Shown: positions 8,757 to 17,651, numbered from the stretch's first letter. The stretch: DNA of 64,000 nucleotides from Tunturibacter gelidoferens (GCF_040358255.1 NZ_CP132938.1:2852001-2916000), one strand, 5' to 3'. The notes: generated by a model not told the origin, from the letters alone. Program-made: numbers and translations.

Positions 8757-9638
8757 TTACAGCCCCGTCCCGAGCTGCGTCCGCGGGTCGAGATAATCCC
8801 GCAGCGCATCGCCGATAAAGTTGAACGAGAGCACGCAGAGCATCACCGCCATCGCCGGAAAGAACACCAGATGCGGCGAGTCGAACAGATGCGATCGTGC
8901 ATCATTCAACATCGAACCCCAGCTCGCTGCCGGCGGCGGAACCCCCAGACCCAGAAAGCTCAGAGTAGCCTCCGCCAACACGGCCCCCGCCATGCCAATC
9001 GCCGCCTGCACAATCAGCGGCTGCAGGATGTTTGGCAGAATATGCCGCGTCATGATGCGAAGATCCGTCGCCCCCAGCGCCCTTGCTGCCTCCACAAACT
9101 CCCGTTCCTTTACCGCCATTACCTGCGCCCGCACCAGCCGCGCATACCCCACCCAACCCGAGATCGCGAGCGCCAGAATCACATTACCCAACCCCGGCCC
9201 CATGAATGCAACAAACGCAATCGCCAGCAAGATCCCCGGCAACGCCAGAAAAGCATTTGCCACATAGATATTCACCACCGTATCCGTCCACCCGCCGTAA
9301 AACCCAGCCAGCCCACCCGCCACCAACCCAACGGCCAGCGACAACCCCACCACACTCACCGCCACCACCAGCGAGATCCTCGCGCCAAACAGCGTCCTCG
9401 AGAGAATGTCCCGCCCCAGCTCATCGGTCCCGAACCAATGTGCCGTCGAAGGCCCCATCAGCCGTCCCGTCAGATCCAACTGAGCCGGATCCCACGGCGC
9501 CAGCCACGGAGCAAACACCGCGCACACCGCAAACACCACCAGCAGCGTCACACCCACCGCCGCCAGCGGCTGTCTCCGCATCGCCCCCACCAGCGATCGC
9601 CCAGGAGCAACCCCGGCGTTTGCAACAGCAGTCTCCAC
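8757..9638 (-). CDS. ABC transporter permease, DppC/OppC family
   Basis: A 293-residue inner-membrane permease, the DppC partner type of the peptide/nickel class. It has the N-terminal OppC segment (GMRRQPLAAVGVTLLVVF region), the conserved FGTDELGRDILSR motif, and the EAA loop (EFVEAARALGATDLRI). GTG is the likely start. The gene is on the minus strand, 5.8 kb from the DppB-type gene at 2029-2985 on the plus strand. Without a nearby ATPase or binding protein the two may still form one heterodimer encoded from separated loci. Confidence 0.92.
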   Translation of the reverse strand: METAVANAGVAPGRSLVGAMRRQPLAAVGVTLLVVFAVCAVFAPWLAPWDPAQLDLTGRLMGPSTAHWFGTDELGRDILSRTLFGARISLVVAVSVVGLSLAVGLVAGGLAGFYGGWTDTVVNIYVANAFLALPGILLAIAFVAFMGPGLGNVILALAISGWVGYARLVRAQVMAVKEREFVEAARALGATDLRIMTRHILPNILQPLIVQAAIGMAGAVLAEATLSFLGLGVPPPAASWGSMLNDARSHLFDSPHLVFFPAMAVMLCVLSFNFIGDALRDYLDPRTQLGTGL

Positions 9639-9705
9639 GCCCTAAATCCTACATGCACAATGTCCTGATAAACATCCAGACTCAACCGCCCGCGACACGC
9701 GCAAC

Positions 9706-10041
9706 CTAGGACGCGAACAGATTCGTAAGACTCGTAAGTTTCAGCAGCTCCTGGATGCGGGGCGACAAGTTCTGCAGCTTCAACGTGCAGTACCCTTCGT
9801 TGATCGCCGAAACCTTCAAACCTACCAGCGTTCCCAGTCCCAGACTATCCAGAAACGTCACCTCTGCCAGGTCGATCACAATCCTTCCGCCCTGAGGAAT
9901 CAACGGCTTAACGATCTCCTTCACTTCACCAGCGGTCTGGTTGATCAGGCGTCCATGGCACCGAACCGTCGTTACCTTGACGCCGTTTTCCGTCGAATTT
10001 TCTACCGCACAATGAAAAGGGACCTCTGATGTATTCGTCAC
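9706..10041 (-). CDS. STAS-domain anti-sigma factor antagonist
   Basis: A STAS-domain protein of the SpoIIAA/RsbV type, which is dephosphorylated to bind an anti-sigma kinase and free a sigma factor. The segment VIDLAEVTFLDSLGLGTLVG holds the serine that such kinases phosphorylate (DSLGLG). The start chosen is GTG at 10041, preceded by cgggag at a spacing of about 5; an upstream GTG at 10062 would give 118 residues but overlaps that ribosome-binding site. No partner kinase is in the window. Confidence 0.85.
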   Translation of the reverse strand: MTNTSEVPFHCAVENSTENGVKVTTVRCHGRLINQTAGEVKEIVKPLIPQGGRIVIDLAEVTFLDSLGLGTLVGLKVSAINEGYCTLKLQNLSPRIQELLKLTSLTNLFAS

Positions 10042-10276
10042 AATAATCTCCCGGAGAAGCACTACCGAAGCAATGTACCCCTGCGGCCCCTCCAGTATTT
10101 GTTAAATTCCGGTTACGACCTGCTTTGCCCGGCCCGTAACCCGATTTTCTTTGCACAAAGACGTCCGGCCGTAACTGCGGCATCTGCAACACATGTCTCC
10201 CCAACCCAAAACCCTGCATGCGCAATGACCCTAACGGGGCTTTGAAGCTAACTCAAGGAGCATGTAGGGTTAAACG

Positions 10277-12127
10277 ATGAAGGATCTCCGTCGTCTCGCC
10301 ATCGCCCTTCCCGCCGCCCTCCTCGTCCTCTGTCTCGCAGCGGCCTGGTGGACGCGCGGCGCCATGGCCCACATGCCCTTCCTCAAAGCCAACGGCAGTC
10401 ATGCCGGCGCCAACAACCTGGTCGACCAGCGCCCGTGGCAGACAATAGAGTCCCTCGCCCCCCTCGCCGTCTCCGCCGAAGAGCAATCCTTCGCTCACGA
10501 GGCTGCCCGTCTGGCCGACCACGAGGTCGATCAGGCCTTCGCTCTCGCCCTTCGCCAAGCGGCGTTCCAGACCCGCACCCTTACCGGCGACGCCCTCGCC
10601 CTCCAGGACAAAGTCGCCCAGGTCCAGTCGCTCGTCAAAGAAGATCAGGGCAAAGTGGACGCCCTTACCACCTCCCTCAAACAGCCCAACGGCTCCATCG
10701 CCGACTCCGACGACCTCGACGTCGCCAAGGCCCAGCTCCAGCTGGACACTGACGAACTCGCCGACCTCACCGAACAGCTCGCCCGCCTCAGTGGCGACCA
10801 GCGTGGTGAGCTGCAACAGGAGCTCACCGCCCGCGAAGCCGCCATGAAGAAGTACGACGCGGCTCAGGGAAACACCGGCGGTCAGATCGCCGTTCTCTCC
10901 GCCCGCCGTTACGGTACCCTCTACGGCCGCGTCTCCGCTTGGTTCGATCAGCGCAGCCGCATCGACCTCATCCGCCAGGCCAAAGCCGAGACCGACAACG
11001 ACATCGTCGCCCTCACTGCAAAACACGCAGACTTCGAAAAGAAAGCCTCAACCGCCGCAGCCAGCATCAACGCATCCAGCATCAACCCATCCACCGCCCA
11101 ACCCAGCACCGCCCCTCCGCAGGACGCCATAAAGAGCCGTGTAGCCCGCATGGCCCAGGCCCATGCCTTCTCGCAGATGCACAGCATCGTGGAGGACCAG
11201 CTCCAGACCCAGCAGCAGCTCTCCGCCGTCTACGGCAAATGGCTCGCGCAGGTCGAGCTTCAGCACTCCATCGTCACTCACCTCGCTCTGCAGTCGCTCT
11301 CCCTCATCGCCTTCCTGATTCTTTGCGGCGTCCTCCTCGCCACTTTTGTCGGTCAGCTCATCGACCGCTCCCGTATGGAGCAGCGCCGCCTCCACACCCT
11401 CCGCACAATCATCGGCCTCGGCATCCAGCTCGTCACACTGCTGCTCGTCTTACTCGTGATCTTCGGCGCACCCAGCCAGGTCCCCACCATCCTCGGCCTC
11501 GGCGCCGCAGGCCTCACCGTCGTCTTTCAGGACTTCATCCTCGCCTTCTTCGGCTGGTTCATCCTCATGGGCAAAAATGGAATCCGCGTCGGCGACTGGG
11601 TCGAGATCAACGGCGTAGGCGGCGAGGTCGTCGAGATCGGTCTCTTCCGCACCGCACTCCTCGAGACCGGCAACTGGACCGACAAAGGCCATCCCACCGG
11701 ACGCCGCGTCACCTTCATCAACAACTTCGCCATCTCGGGTCAGTACTTCAACTTCTCCACCACCGGCCAGTGGATGTGGGACGAGATCACTGTCAACATC
11801 CCACCCGGCGTCGACTCTTACAAAACCATCGAAGCCATCCACAACACCGTCCTGAAACAAACCGAACGCGACGCCAAGCTCGCCGAGCAGGAGTGGCAGA
11901 GCGCCACACGCCAGAACGGCCTCAGCCAGTTCAAAGCCACCCCATCGGTCGACATGCGACCCGCAGCATCCGGCGTCGACATCGTCGTCCGCTACGTCAT
12001 CCGTGCCGGCGACCGCTTCGATGTGCGCAACCGCCTCTATCAGTCCGTCATCGATCTCCTGCACAAACCAGCAGACACCCCACCCGCTCGATCCATCATC
12101 GATCAACGAGAGCTGATGAAAGTCTGA
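10277..12127 (+). CDS. MscS-family mechanosensitive channel with long periplasmic coiled coil
   Basis: A 616-residue inner-membrane channel of the MscS superfamily, which releases solutes on osmotic downshock. After an N-terminal signal/membrane segment (about 7-27) comes a long Ala/Gln/Glu-rich helical part (about 60-320) with predicted coiled coils, then membrane helices at about 340-360 and 375-395. The pore helix with its glycine/alanine pattern (GLGAAGLTVVFQDFIL, about 405-420) and the beta-domain (VGDWVEINGVGGEVVEIG) follow, then the C-terminal cytoplasmic part. Residues about 262-285 are a low-complexity Ser/Thr/Pro/Ala linker. The long N-terminal extension resembles MscK-like rather than small MscS channels. 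Confidence 0.88.
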   Translation: MKDLRRLAIALPAALLVLCLAAAWWTRGAMAHMPFLKANGSHAGANNLVDQRPWQTIESLAPLAVSAEEQSFAHEAARLADHEVDQAFALALRQAAFQTRTLTGDALALQDKVAQVQSLVKEDQGKVDALTTSLKQPNGSIADSDDLDVAKAQLQLDTDELADLTEQLARLSGDQRGELQQELTAREAAMKKYDAAQGNTGGQIAVLSARRYGTLYGRVSAWFDQRSRIDLIRQAKAETDNDIVALTAKHADFEKKASTAAASINASSINPSTAQPSTAPPQDAIKSRVARMAQAHAFSQMHSIVEDQLQTQQQLSAVYGKWLAQVELQHSIVTHLALQSLSLIAFLILCGVLLATFVGQLIDRSRMEQRRLHTLRTIIGLGIQLVTLLLVLLVIFGAPSQVPTILGLGAAGLTVVFQDFILAFFGWFILMGKNGIRVGDWVEINGVGGEVVEIGLFRTALLETGNWTDKGHPTGRRVTFINNFAISGQYFNFSTTGQWMWDEITVNIPPGVDSYKTIEAIHNTVLKQTERDAKLAEQEWQSATRQNGLSQFKATPSVDMRPAASGVDIVVRYVIRAGDRFDVRNRLYQSVIDLLHKPADTPPARSIIDQRELMKV

Positions 12128-12328
12128 TCTCAAATTCAATTCACGCTACCAAAAATTCGAAAAGTCAATCCCTCCCGTTAGGAGTTATTTCTCATATCAA
12201 CCCCCTATCCCTCCAAGCTATACTTGGCACTTGGAAGCAAAGCGAAAATGCACTGCCAGAGCGGTCTAACGGATAACCTGAACCACTTCAATAGCTTCTA
12301 ACCTAAGACCCCAAGGAGTCTCTACCCT

Positions 12329-13333
12329 ATGAAGCTCAAAGGACAGAAAGCAGTCGTCTGCGGTGCCGGTGGATTCATCGGCGGCCACCTCGTTCAAAGC
12401 CTCCTCGCCAATGGCGTCGATGTCATCCGCGCCGTCGACATCAAGCCCCTCGACGAGTGGTATCAAGTATCCAAAGGCGTCGAAAGCCTCTCCCTCGACC
12501 TCAAGGACAAGGACAGCTGCCTCCAGGCCGCAGCCGGCACCAACGTCGTCTTCCAGCTCGCCGCCGACATGGGCGGCATGGGCTTCATCGAAAACAACAA
12601 AGCCCTCTGTATGCTCTCGGTCCTCACCAACACCCACATGCTCATGGCCGCCCGCGAAAAGGGTGTCGAGCGCTTCTTCTACTCCTCCTCCGCCTGCGTC
12701 TACAACGGCGAAAAGCAGACCAACCCCGACGTCGTCGCCCTCAAAGAAGAGGACGCCTACCCCGCCCTCCCCGAGGACGGCTACGGCTGGGAGAAGCTCT
12801 TCTCCGAGCGCATGTGCCGCCACTTCGAAGAGGACTACGGCCTCCAGACCCGCGTAGCCCGCTATCACAACGTCTACGGACCCCTAGGCACCTGGACCGG
12901 AGGCCGCGAGAAGGCTCCCGCCGCAGTCTGCCGCAAGGTCATCGAAGCCAAGCACTCCGGCAAGCACGAGATCGAGATCTGGGGCGACGGCAAACAGACC
13001 CGCTCCTTCATGTACATCGACGACTGCACCAAGGGCACGCAGATGATCGCCGAAAGCGAGATTCACGAGCCCCTCAACCTCGGCTCCGACGAGCTCGTCA
13101 CCATCAACCAACTCGTCGACATTGCAGAAGACATCGCCGGCATCAAGCTCAAGCGCAACTACAATCTCAGCGCCCCCAAGGGCGTCAACGGCCGCAACAG
13201 CGACAACACCCTCATCCAGGAAAAGATGAACTGGGCACCGTCGATCAGGCTTCGTGACGGCCTTGCAAAGACCTACGCCTGGATCGAAGACGAGATCCTC
13301 GCCGCCAAGCCTCTGGCTGCCGCTACAAGGTAA
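12329..13333 (+). CDS. GDP-mannose 3,5-epimerase-like NAD-dependent epimerase
   Basis: A 334-residue extended short-chain dehydrogenase/reductase. It shows the NAD-binding GAGGFIGG (residues 12-19) and the catalytic Ser/Tyr-XXX-Lys (SSSAC and YGWEK). Segments usually diagnostic of GDP-mannose 3,5-epimerase, the plant vitamin C pathway enzyme, are unusually well kept: GTWTGGREKAPAAVCRK, WGDGKQTRSF and GRNSDNTLIQEKMNWAPS. By that likeness it would convert GDP-mannose to GDP-L-galactose or GDP-L-gulose, in bacteria probably for a surface polysaccharide. It stands alone, with a WecG-type glycosyltransferase 3 kb away. Enzyme activity is inferred from motifs only. Confidence 0.85.
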   Translation: MKLKGQKAVVCGAGGFIGGHLVQSLLANGVDVIRAVDIKPLDEWYQVSKGVESLSLDLKDKDSCLQAAAGTNVVFQLAADMGGMGFIENNKALCMLSVLTNTHMLMAAREKGVERFFYSSSACVYNGEKQTNPDVVALKEEDAYPALPEDGYGWEKLFSERMCRHFEEDYGLQTRVARYHNVYGPLGTWTGGREKAPAAVCRKVIEAKHSGKHEIEIWGDGKQTRSFMYIDDCTKGTQMIAESEIHEPLNLGSDELVTINQLVDIAEDIAGIKLKRNYNLSAPKGVNGRNSDNTLIQEKMNWAPSIRLRDGLAKTYAWIEDEILAAKPLAAATR

Positions 13334-13355
13334 TCGTCGAGAACGAAAACAATAC

Positions 13356-13387
13356 GGCCCCCGAAGCGCTACAACACTTCGGGGGCC
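13356..13387. terminator. hairpin terminator between convergent genes
   Basis: A perfect 11-bp stem (13356-13366 with 13377-13387) and 10-base loop, lying between the epimerase stop (13333) and the TetR stop (13419). T-rich sequence follows on the plus strand (atatcgtttcc) and an A-rich tract on the other side. Confidence 0.85.
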
Positions 13388-13418
13388 ATATCGTTTCCCT
13401 CAAACAAAACGTGAGAGT

Positions 13419-14000
13419 CTAAATCAGGATCGTCGAATAAAGAATGCGCTTGTAGCGATCCATCGCCACGCGACTCTGTTCTGCTCTCGACTGCAGCAGA
13501 GCACCCTCCAGCGACGCATGAATAAAGGTCGCAAGATCCTTCGCATTGGTCGACGGAGGCAGTTCCTTCGCCTTCACCGCGTCTCGCACACAGTCTGCGA
13601 TCTCCTTCTGCACCTCCGTGAAGAGTTCAGCGAGACGTCGCTGGATCATAGGGCTCTGTTCGCCCGACTCCAGGCTCAGGTTGCCCATCAGGCATCCGTT
13701 CAACTCGTCTTTTTTGAGGAGCGATGCGTCCACGTCCTCTACATAAGCCCGGATTCGCGCCAGCGGAGCAAGTTCTTTGTTGTGGAGCGTCTTCCTGATA
13801 ATCTCCAGCGTCTGCTCGAAGTACAGGTTCAAAATCTCGACCCCGAACGCCTCCTTCGAAGCAAAATGGTTGCTGAACGAGCCCTGCGGAACGCCGGCCG
13901 CCCGAACGATATCCCTCACACTGGCCCCTGTAAAGCCGCGTTCGTGCACAACCCGTAGTCCGCTCTCTAAAATCCTGTCCCGATGTGAATGCTTAGCCAT
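13419..14000 (-). CDS. TetR-family transcriptional regulator
   Basis: A TetR-type repressor of 193 residues. The N-terminal helix-turn-helix is clear (GASVRDIVRAAGVPQGSFSNHFASKEAF). The C-terminal half (ELAPLARIRAYVEDV..., ending in a helix with many charged residues) is the ligand and dimer domain, resembling the group that includes TetR_C_6 sensors. The start chosen is MAKHSHRDRIL; longer in-frame starts exist up to 14036. It lies after a small secreted-protein gene (14543-14157) on the same strand. Ligand and target are unknown. Confidence 0.88.
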   Translation of the reverse strand: MAKHSHRDRILESGLRVVHERGFTGASVRDIVRAAGVPQGSFSNHFASKEAFGVEILNLYFEQTLEIIRKTLHNKELAPLARIRAYVEDVDASLLKKDELNGCLMGNLSLESGEQSPMIQRRLAELFTEVQKEIADCVRDAVKAKELPPSTNAKDLATFIHASLEGALLQSRAEQSRVAMDRYKRILYSTILI

Positions 14001-14156
14001 GGTCCATCCATTCATAGGTACTCTACCCACCCACATAGAGACCTGTCGATTAGATGGACGGAGGGTAGCTCGCGATTCCGTTCAGTCAAACCGAACACGC
14101 GCTTATCAGGTCCACTCAACGACCTCAAACCCAGAGGCCATCACATCGTAAGGAAC

Positions 14157-14543
14157 TCAGTTCGTGCGCTGAGCATGCCACTCAGCGTGCCTGCCCCTGA
14201 TTCCGTAGAGTCCCGACATGGTGTCTCCCTGAATCTGTCCACGGAACGTCAGCACCTCACGGGTGTCTGTACTGAACTCGACGTGATGCACATGGACCCA
14301 TCCTTGAAGCTTCCCTGACTGATGTGGACCTTTGAAGCGACCCGTCAGAATGCTGCCGTTCTGGATGATCTGGACGGTCTTCAAGGAGCTCCCGGCCTTA
14401 TCGATATTGTTGGCGTAGATCGTCCAGTTGCCTGCAACGTTGTCCGGCCGCCCATGTTGCTCGGGCCCCTGAGCCATTGATAAAACACATAAAGAACTCA
14501 CCAGAAACAAAACCGCAACCGCAAGCGACCGAAACCTACCCAT
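14157..14543 (-). CDS. small secreted protein of unknown function
   Basis: A 128-residue protein with a good signal peptide (residues 6-24, LAVAVLFLVSSLCVLSMAQ). The mature part has alternating polar strands (NWTIYANNI, KTVQIIQNGSILTGRFKG, FRGQIQGDTMSGLYG), a pattern of a small beta-barrel or lipocalin-like fold of about 100 residues. It is on the same strand as, and upstream of, the TetR gene, so it may be co-transcribed with it. Confidence 0.7.
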   Translation of the reverse strand: MGRFRSLAVAVLFLVSSLCVLSMAQGPEQHGRPDNVAGNWTIYANNIDKAGSSLKTVQIIQNGSILTGRFKGPHQSGKLQGWVHVHHVEFSTDTREVLTFRGQIQGDTMSGLYGIRGRHAEWHAQRTN

Positions 14544-14760
14544 GACGATCTCCTACATCAAAACTCACAATTTTTACCCAGCGGCTACACAACAATTGGT
14601 GCTCGAAATCGATCTGTTGGATGGAGTTTGCGACTCAAGACGTGGACCCTCTCACCATGAGACGCCTATACGATGGTCTACTCTCACAATGCAACTGAGT
14701 CAGGAACACGGTTAGTAATGCTTCTGTCAGGGCGGCAGCTGGATATACGGGCCGGATTAG

Positions 14761-15213
14761 TTAGTGCCTTCGAAGGGCTACAAGCAGTCCCAGAATGGCG
14801 ATAATAGAACTCAAGATAGGGCTAATGACCGAAACCCAATCTTTGACTGTTGACAGTTTGTTCTTTCCTATCTCTCGTACAAGCCAGCTATATCCCTGAT
14901 GATTGAGTGGCTTGTAAGAGAGGCCGAAATTTCCGGGTTCCCAATAGCTTTCGGGAATATCAATACCGAGCTGTGTAGCTCTGGCGATTAATGGCATTTG
15001 TCGAAACGCCTTCCGTTGATACTGCATTTTGGCCGTGGCTTCGTTAGCCTTCTCGATTCGTGCATCCATTTCCCCCGATGCAATTTCGTCCGGTCCCGCG
15101 TCGCCGATCATCAACGTGTATATCTTATTGATCTCTAAATCGAGCTCCTTGACCTTCATCGCGTAAAATTTTGCGAGTAACGCGTTAGCACGTATTGGCA
15201 CGCTTACTTTCAT
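14761..15213 (-). CDS. hypothetical protein with C-terminal membrane anchor
   Basis: A protein of about 150 residues counting from MKVSVPIRANALL. It is mostly helical and charged (KELDLEINKIYTLM, EKANEATAKMQYQRKAF), with one membrane helix at the very end (VISPILSSIIAILGLLVAL) followed by RRH, i.e. a tail anchor. No known family was recognised. An in-frame start at 15261 would add 16 residues but has no better ribosome-binding site. Base composition is less GC-rich than in its neighbours, so it may be acquired. Confidence 0.5.
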   Translation of the reverse strand: MKVSVPIRANALLAKFYAMKVKELDLEINKIYTLMIGDAGPDEIASGEMDARIEKANEATAKMQYQRKAFRQMPLIARATQLGIDIPESYWEPGNFGLSYKPLNHQGYSWLVREIGKNKLSTVKDWVSVISPILSSIIAILGLLVALRRH

Positions 15214-15306
15214 GCCATGAAGGTTAACATAATCGGCTTTCCGAAGACTCCGCCGGGCCAAGGATGGGGGACGAGGTACCGGGCAGCCGTTTCAATGCGC
15301 CGGGAG

Positions 15307-15360
15307 CCCCATATCTCGATTCTGAGATGTGGGGCATTTCGCGCCTCGCGCCAAACCGTT
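15307..15360. repeat. REP-like double hairpin, copy 1
   Basis: Two adjacent hairpins. The first pairs CCCCATATCTC (15307-15317) with GAGATGTGGGG (15324-15334), with one G-T pair. The second pairs TTCGCGC (15338-15344) with the imperfect GCGCCAA (15348-15354). A close copy lies at 16200-16250 in the same orientation. Confidence 0.75.
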
Positions 15361-15528
15361 TTACTCTTCACCTCAAACTGGCCGACGACTCGCAGGCACT
15401 GTATCAAAGCGAACTCTTATGGCGACCCCGCCAGTCGAGCCTGCGATTTTCGATCACACACTCGGCAACCCTTGTATTTTTGGCTAAGATGATTGGACTG
15501 CAACGGCAGAACTGCCGGAGGTTCGTAA

Positions 15529-16095
15529 ATGAAGAAGACTCTCGTAGCGCTCTTTCTCGCCCTGATCGTCAGCCCACTTCAAGCGCATGCACAGGATGAC
15601 GCGAAGAAACTCACGCCGAAACCGCCGGCAAACCCTTCACAGGTATTGTTGGACGCCTGGAACGATGTCGGGCGAAAGTTAACCGCGATGGCAGAAGATT
15701 TTCCTGAAGACAAATACGATTTCAAGCCCGTTCCTGTCGAGCGAAGCTTTGCCGAGCAACTGCTCCATGCGGCGAGCGCGAACTACTATTTCATTAACCC
15801 ACTCCTCGGGAATAAGGTTCCTGAGGGTGATCCCAAACGGGATCAGTACAAAAGCAAGGCTGAAGTGGTTGCCTTTGTGAAGAAATCCTTTGCAGACGGT
15901 GCAGCGCTCCTCAAGCAGAAGGGCGATTCGGGCATGAGCGATCTGATGTTGGACCCCTTCTCCAAGGATCAACAAGTTCGTCTTTCGGATCAGGCTTGGG
16001 GTTTCATCGAACACTCGGGCGAACACTACGGCCAGCTCGTCGTCTACTACCGCGTCGCCGGCCTGGTCCCTCCTGAATCACGCCCCAAAAAGTAA
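15529..16095 (+). CDS. exported DinB-superfamily protein
   Basis: A 188-residue protein with a signal peptide (KKTLVALFLALIVSPLQAHAQ, residues 2-22). The rest is a DinB/YfiT four-helix bundle: the first metal histidine in AEQLLHAAS and the pair in IEHSGEHYGQLVVYY. Family members bind Zn, Ni or Fe and include thiol transferases, but exported ones have no proven reaction. It is flanked on both sides by REP-like double hairpins of the same orientation. Function is otherwise open. Confidence 0.85.
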   Translation: MKKTLVALFLALIVSPLQAHAQDDAKKLTPKPPANPSQVLLDAWNDVGRKLTAMAEDFPEDKYDFKPVPVERSFAEQLLHAASANYYFINPLLGNKVPEGDPKRDQYKSKAEVVAFVKKSFADGAALLKQKGDSGMSDLMLDPFSKDQQVRLSDQAWGFIEHSGEHYGQLVVYYRVAGLVPPESRPKK

Positions 16096-16199
16096 CCAAC
16101 CTGTTGCCAACTGGGGAGTGCAAGCTCTGTACTCCTCAGTGGGAGGCCGCGCAGGTCCAGCGCGATGAGACATCCTCGTGGTCGCCCACCAGCTGGGTG

Positions 16200-16250
16200 C
16201 CCCATATCTCGATTTTGAGATGTGGGTATTCGCGCCCTGCGCGAACCGCT
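16200..16250. repeat. REP-like double hairpin, copy 2
   Basis: First hairpin CCCCATATCTC (16200-16210) with GAGATGTGGG (16217-16226). Second hairpin TTCGCGC (16229-16235), loop CCT, GCGCGAA (16239-16245), perfect. It matches the element at 15307-15360, and similarity extends some bases beyond the hairpins. Confidence 0.75.
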
Positions 16251-16364
16251 TTTCTCTCCGCTTGGAATCAGCTCGTCATCTTCCGGGCCACTCTCGCATG
16301 CGGTGTTGTGACACGAACTAACCAAGAGCGAGCCGTCTTCGAATAAGATAGAAGCGAACTCCTC

Positions 16365-17123
16365 ATGTCGACAACTCCCCTCACCCACCGCATCCTTGGC
16401 ATAGACTTCTTCGACGGCTCCGCAAGAGAGGCGATCGACATCATGCGCACCAAAGGCGGCCTCCTCGTCGTTCCCGCAGCCCCGGCCCTCAAAGACCTCG
16501 ACCGCAGCCCCGACTATCGCGACGCACTCCTCAACGCGGACCTCGCCATCACCGACTCCGCCTTCATGGTCCTCATCTGGAATCGTCTCCAGCCCACTCC
16601 CATCAAGCGCCTCTCCGGACTCGAGTATCTCCGCGAACTCCTCCTCGCATCCGACATTCGCGAACCCGGCAACGTCCTCTGGATCATGGCGAGCCCGGTC
16701 AGCGCAAAACGCAATCTCGACTGGCTCGCAGGGCAGGGAATCGTCATCCCTCAGGACTATGTCTACATGGCCCCTATGTACGGCAGCGCTCCTATCGACG
16801 ATCCAGCTCTACTCGAACGCCTCAACCGCCTTCGCCCCCAGCACGTCATCGTCACCATCGGCGGCGGAACCCAGGAGCGCCTGGGCCTCTACCTCAAACG
16901 CAACCTCGCCTATCGCCCCGCCATCCACTGCATCGGTGCCGCCATCGCCTTCCTCAGCGGCGATCAGGTCCTCATCCCCGTCTGGGCCGACAAGTACTAC
17001 CTGGGTTGGCTCTTCCGCTCCTTCGCCGAACCGAAGCGCTACATCCCCCGCTACTGGGACGCTCGCAAGCTCCTCGCCATCATGCTCCGTAACCGCGGCC
17101 GCCTCCCCGCACTCAAGTCCTAG
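16365..17123 (+). CDS. WecG/TagA/CpsF-family glycosyltransferase
   Basis: A 252-residue GT26-type glycosyltransferase, which adds a sugar (ManNAcA or ManNAc in characterised members) to an undecaprenyl-linked acceptor at the membrane. Family signatures: ADLAITDSAFMVLIWNRL near residues 52-70, and the HVIVTIGGGTQERLGLYL block with GAAIAFLSG after it. Length is typical. It stands alone, not in a polysaccharide cluster; the nearest sugar gene is the GDP-mannose epimerase-like gene at 12.3 kb. Three 13-bp tandem repeats start at its stop codon. Confidence 0.85.
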   Translation: MSTTPLTHRILGIDFFDGSAREAIDIMRTKGGLLVVPAAPALKDLDRSPDYRDALLNADLAITDSAFMVLIWNRLQPTPIKRLSGLEYLRELLLASDIREPGNVLWIMASPVSAKRNLDWLAGQGIVIPQDYVYMAPMYGSAPIDDPALLERLNRLRPQHVIVTIGGGTQERLGLYLKRNLAYRPAIHCIGAAIAFLSGDQVLIPVWADKYYLGWLFRSFAEPKRYIPRYWDARKLLAIMLRNRGRLPALKS

Positions 17124-17159
17124 ACCAACTCCCTAGACCAACTCCCTAGACCAACCTCC
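17120..17159. repeat. three 13-bp tandem repeats
   Basis: ctagaccaactcc at 17120-17132 and 17133-17145, and a third copy with one inserted base (17146-17159). The first copy contains the glycosyltransferase stop codon, so copy number changes would not alter the protein. Confidence 0.85.
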
Positions 17160-17410
17160 TGTTGTTACAGAGGGTCTTATCTGCTCCTCTCATCGCCATC
17201 TGCACACTGAGCGGAGTCGAACGCGAGGAATGCTTTTCCCTCTGTTCGGCAGCTTGAGCAACAAAGAAATCCCGCTCTCCGGGCAAAAACCAATCCCTGT
17301 CCCATGACTACCCTGATGCGAGTTCCAAAAAGAGATCCCCCGGTCAACAGGTCGAAAATAAACTTGAAAAACATGGCGTGTTTTCTATCTCCATAAAAGA
17401 CCCCGTCCAG

Positions 17411-17466
17411 AACACCACGTTCACCACGCAGTCCACCACAACTTCACCACGATTTCACCACCACAA
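17411..17466. repeat. helically phased CACCAC direct repeats
   Basis: CACCAC at 17413, 17422, 17434, 17445 and 17456, with an overlapping sixth at 17459. Spacing is 9, 12, 11 and 11 bases, close to the DNA helical turn. The 528-bp gap from 17124 to 17651 holds no other recognisable element; this cluster lies about 190 bases before the CAP-protein start. Confidence 0.75.
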
Positions 17467-17651
17467 AACAGTCAAAATCTACAAAACCCCCTGCAAAAGT
17501 GAGGTTTTACCTCTGCGAATTTTCTAGTACTAAAGTTTGCAACTGCAGGCATCGTTTCCTCACCTTCGCAGCGTCCCAACCGATAGGCAGGGCAGGGGAC
17601 CTCATGCTAACCATAAAGTTGTATTACCCACCCCGGCACCCCAAACCTAGA

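Noticed and set aside
10939..12276. 445-codon plus-strand frame inside the MscS-like gene
   Set aside because: Composition is Arg/Pro/His-rich and low in hydrophobic residues; it is an alternative frame of the channel gene.
17411..17466. CACCAC array as a CRISPR
   Set aside because: Units are 6 bases with 3-6-base gaps, far too short for repeats and spacers, and no cas gene is near.
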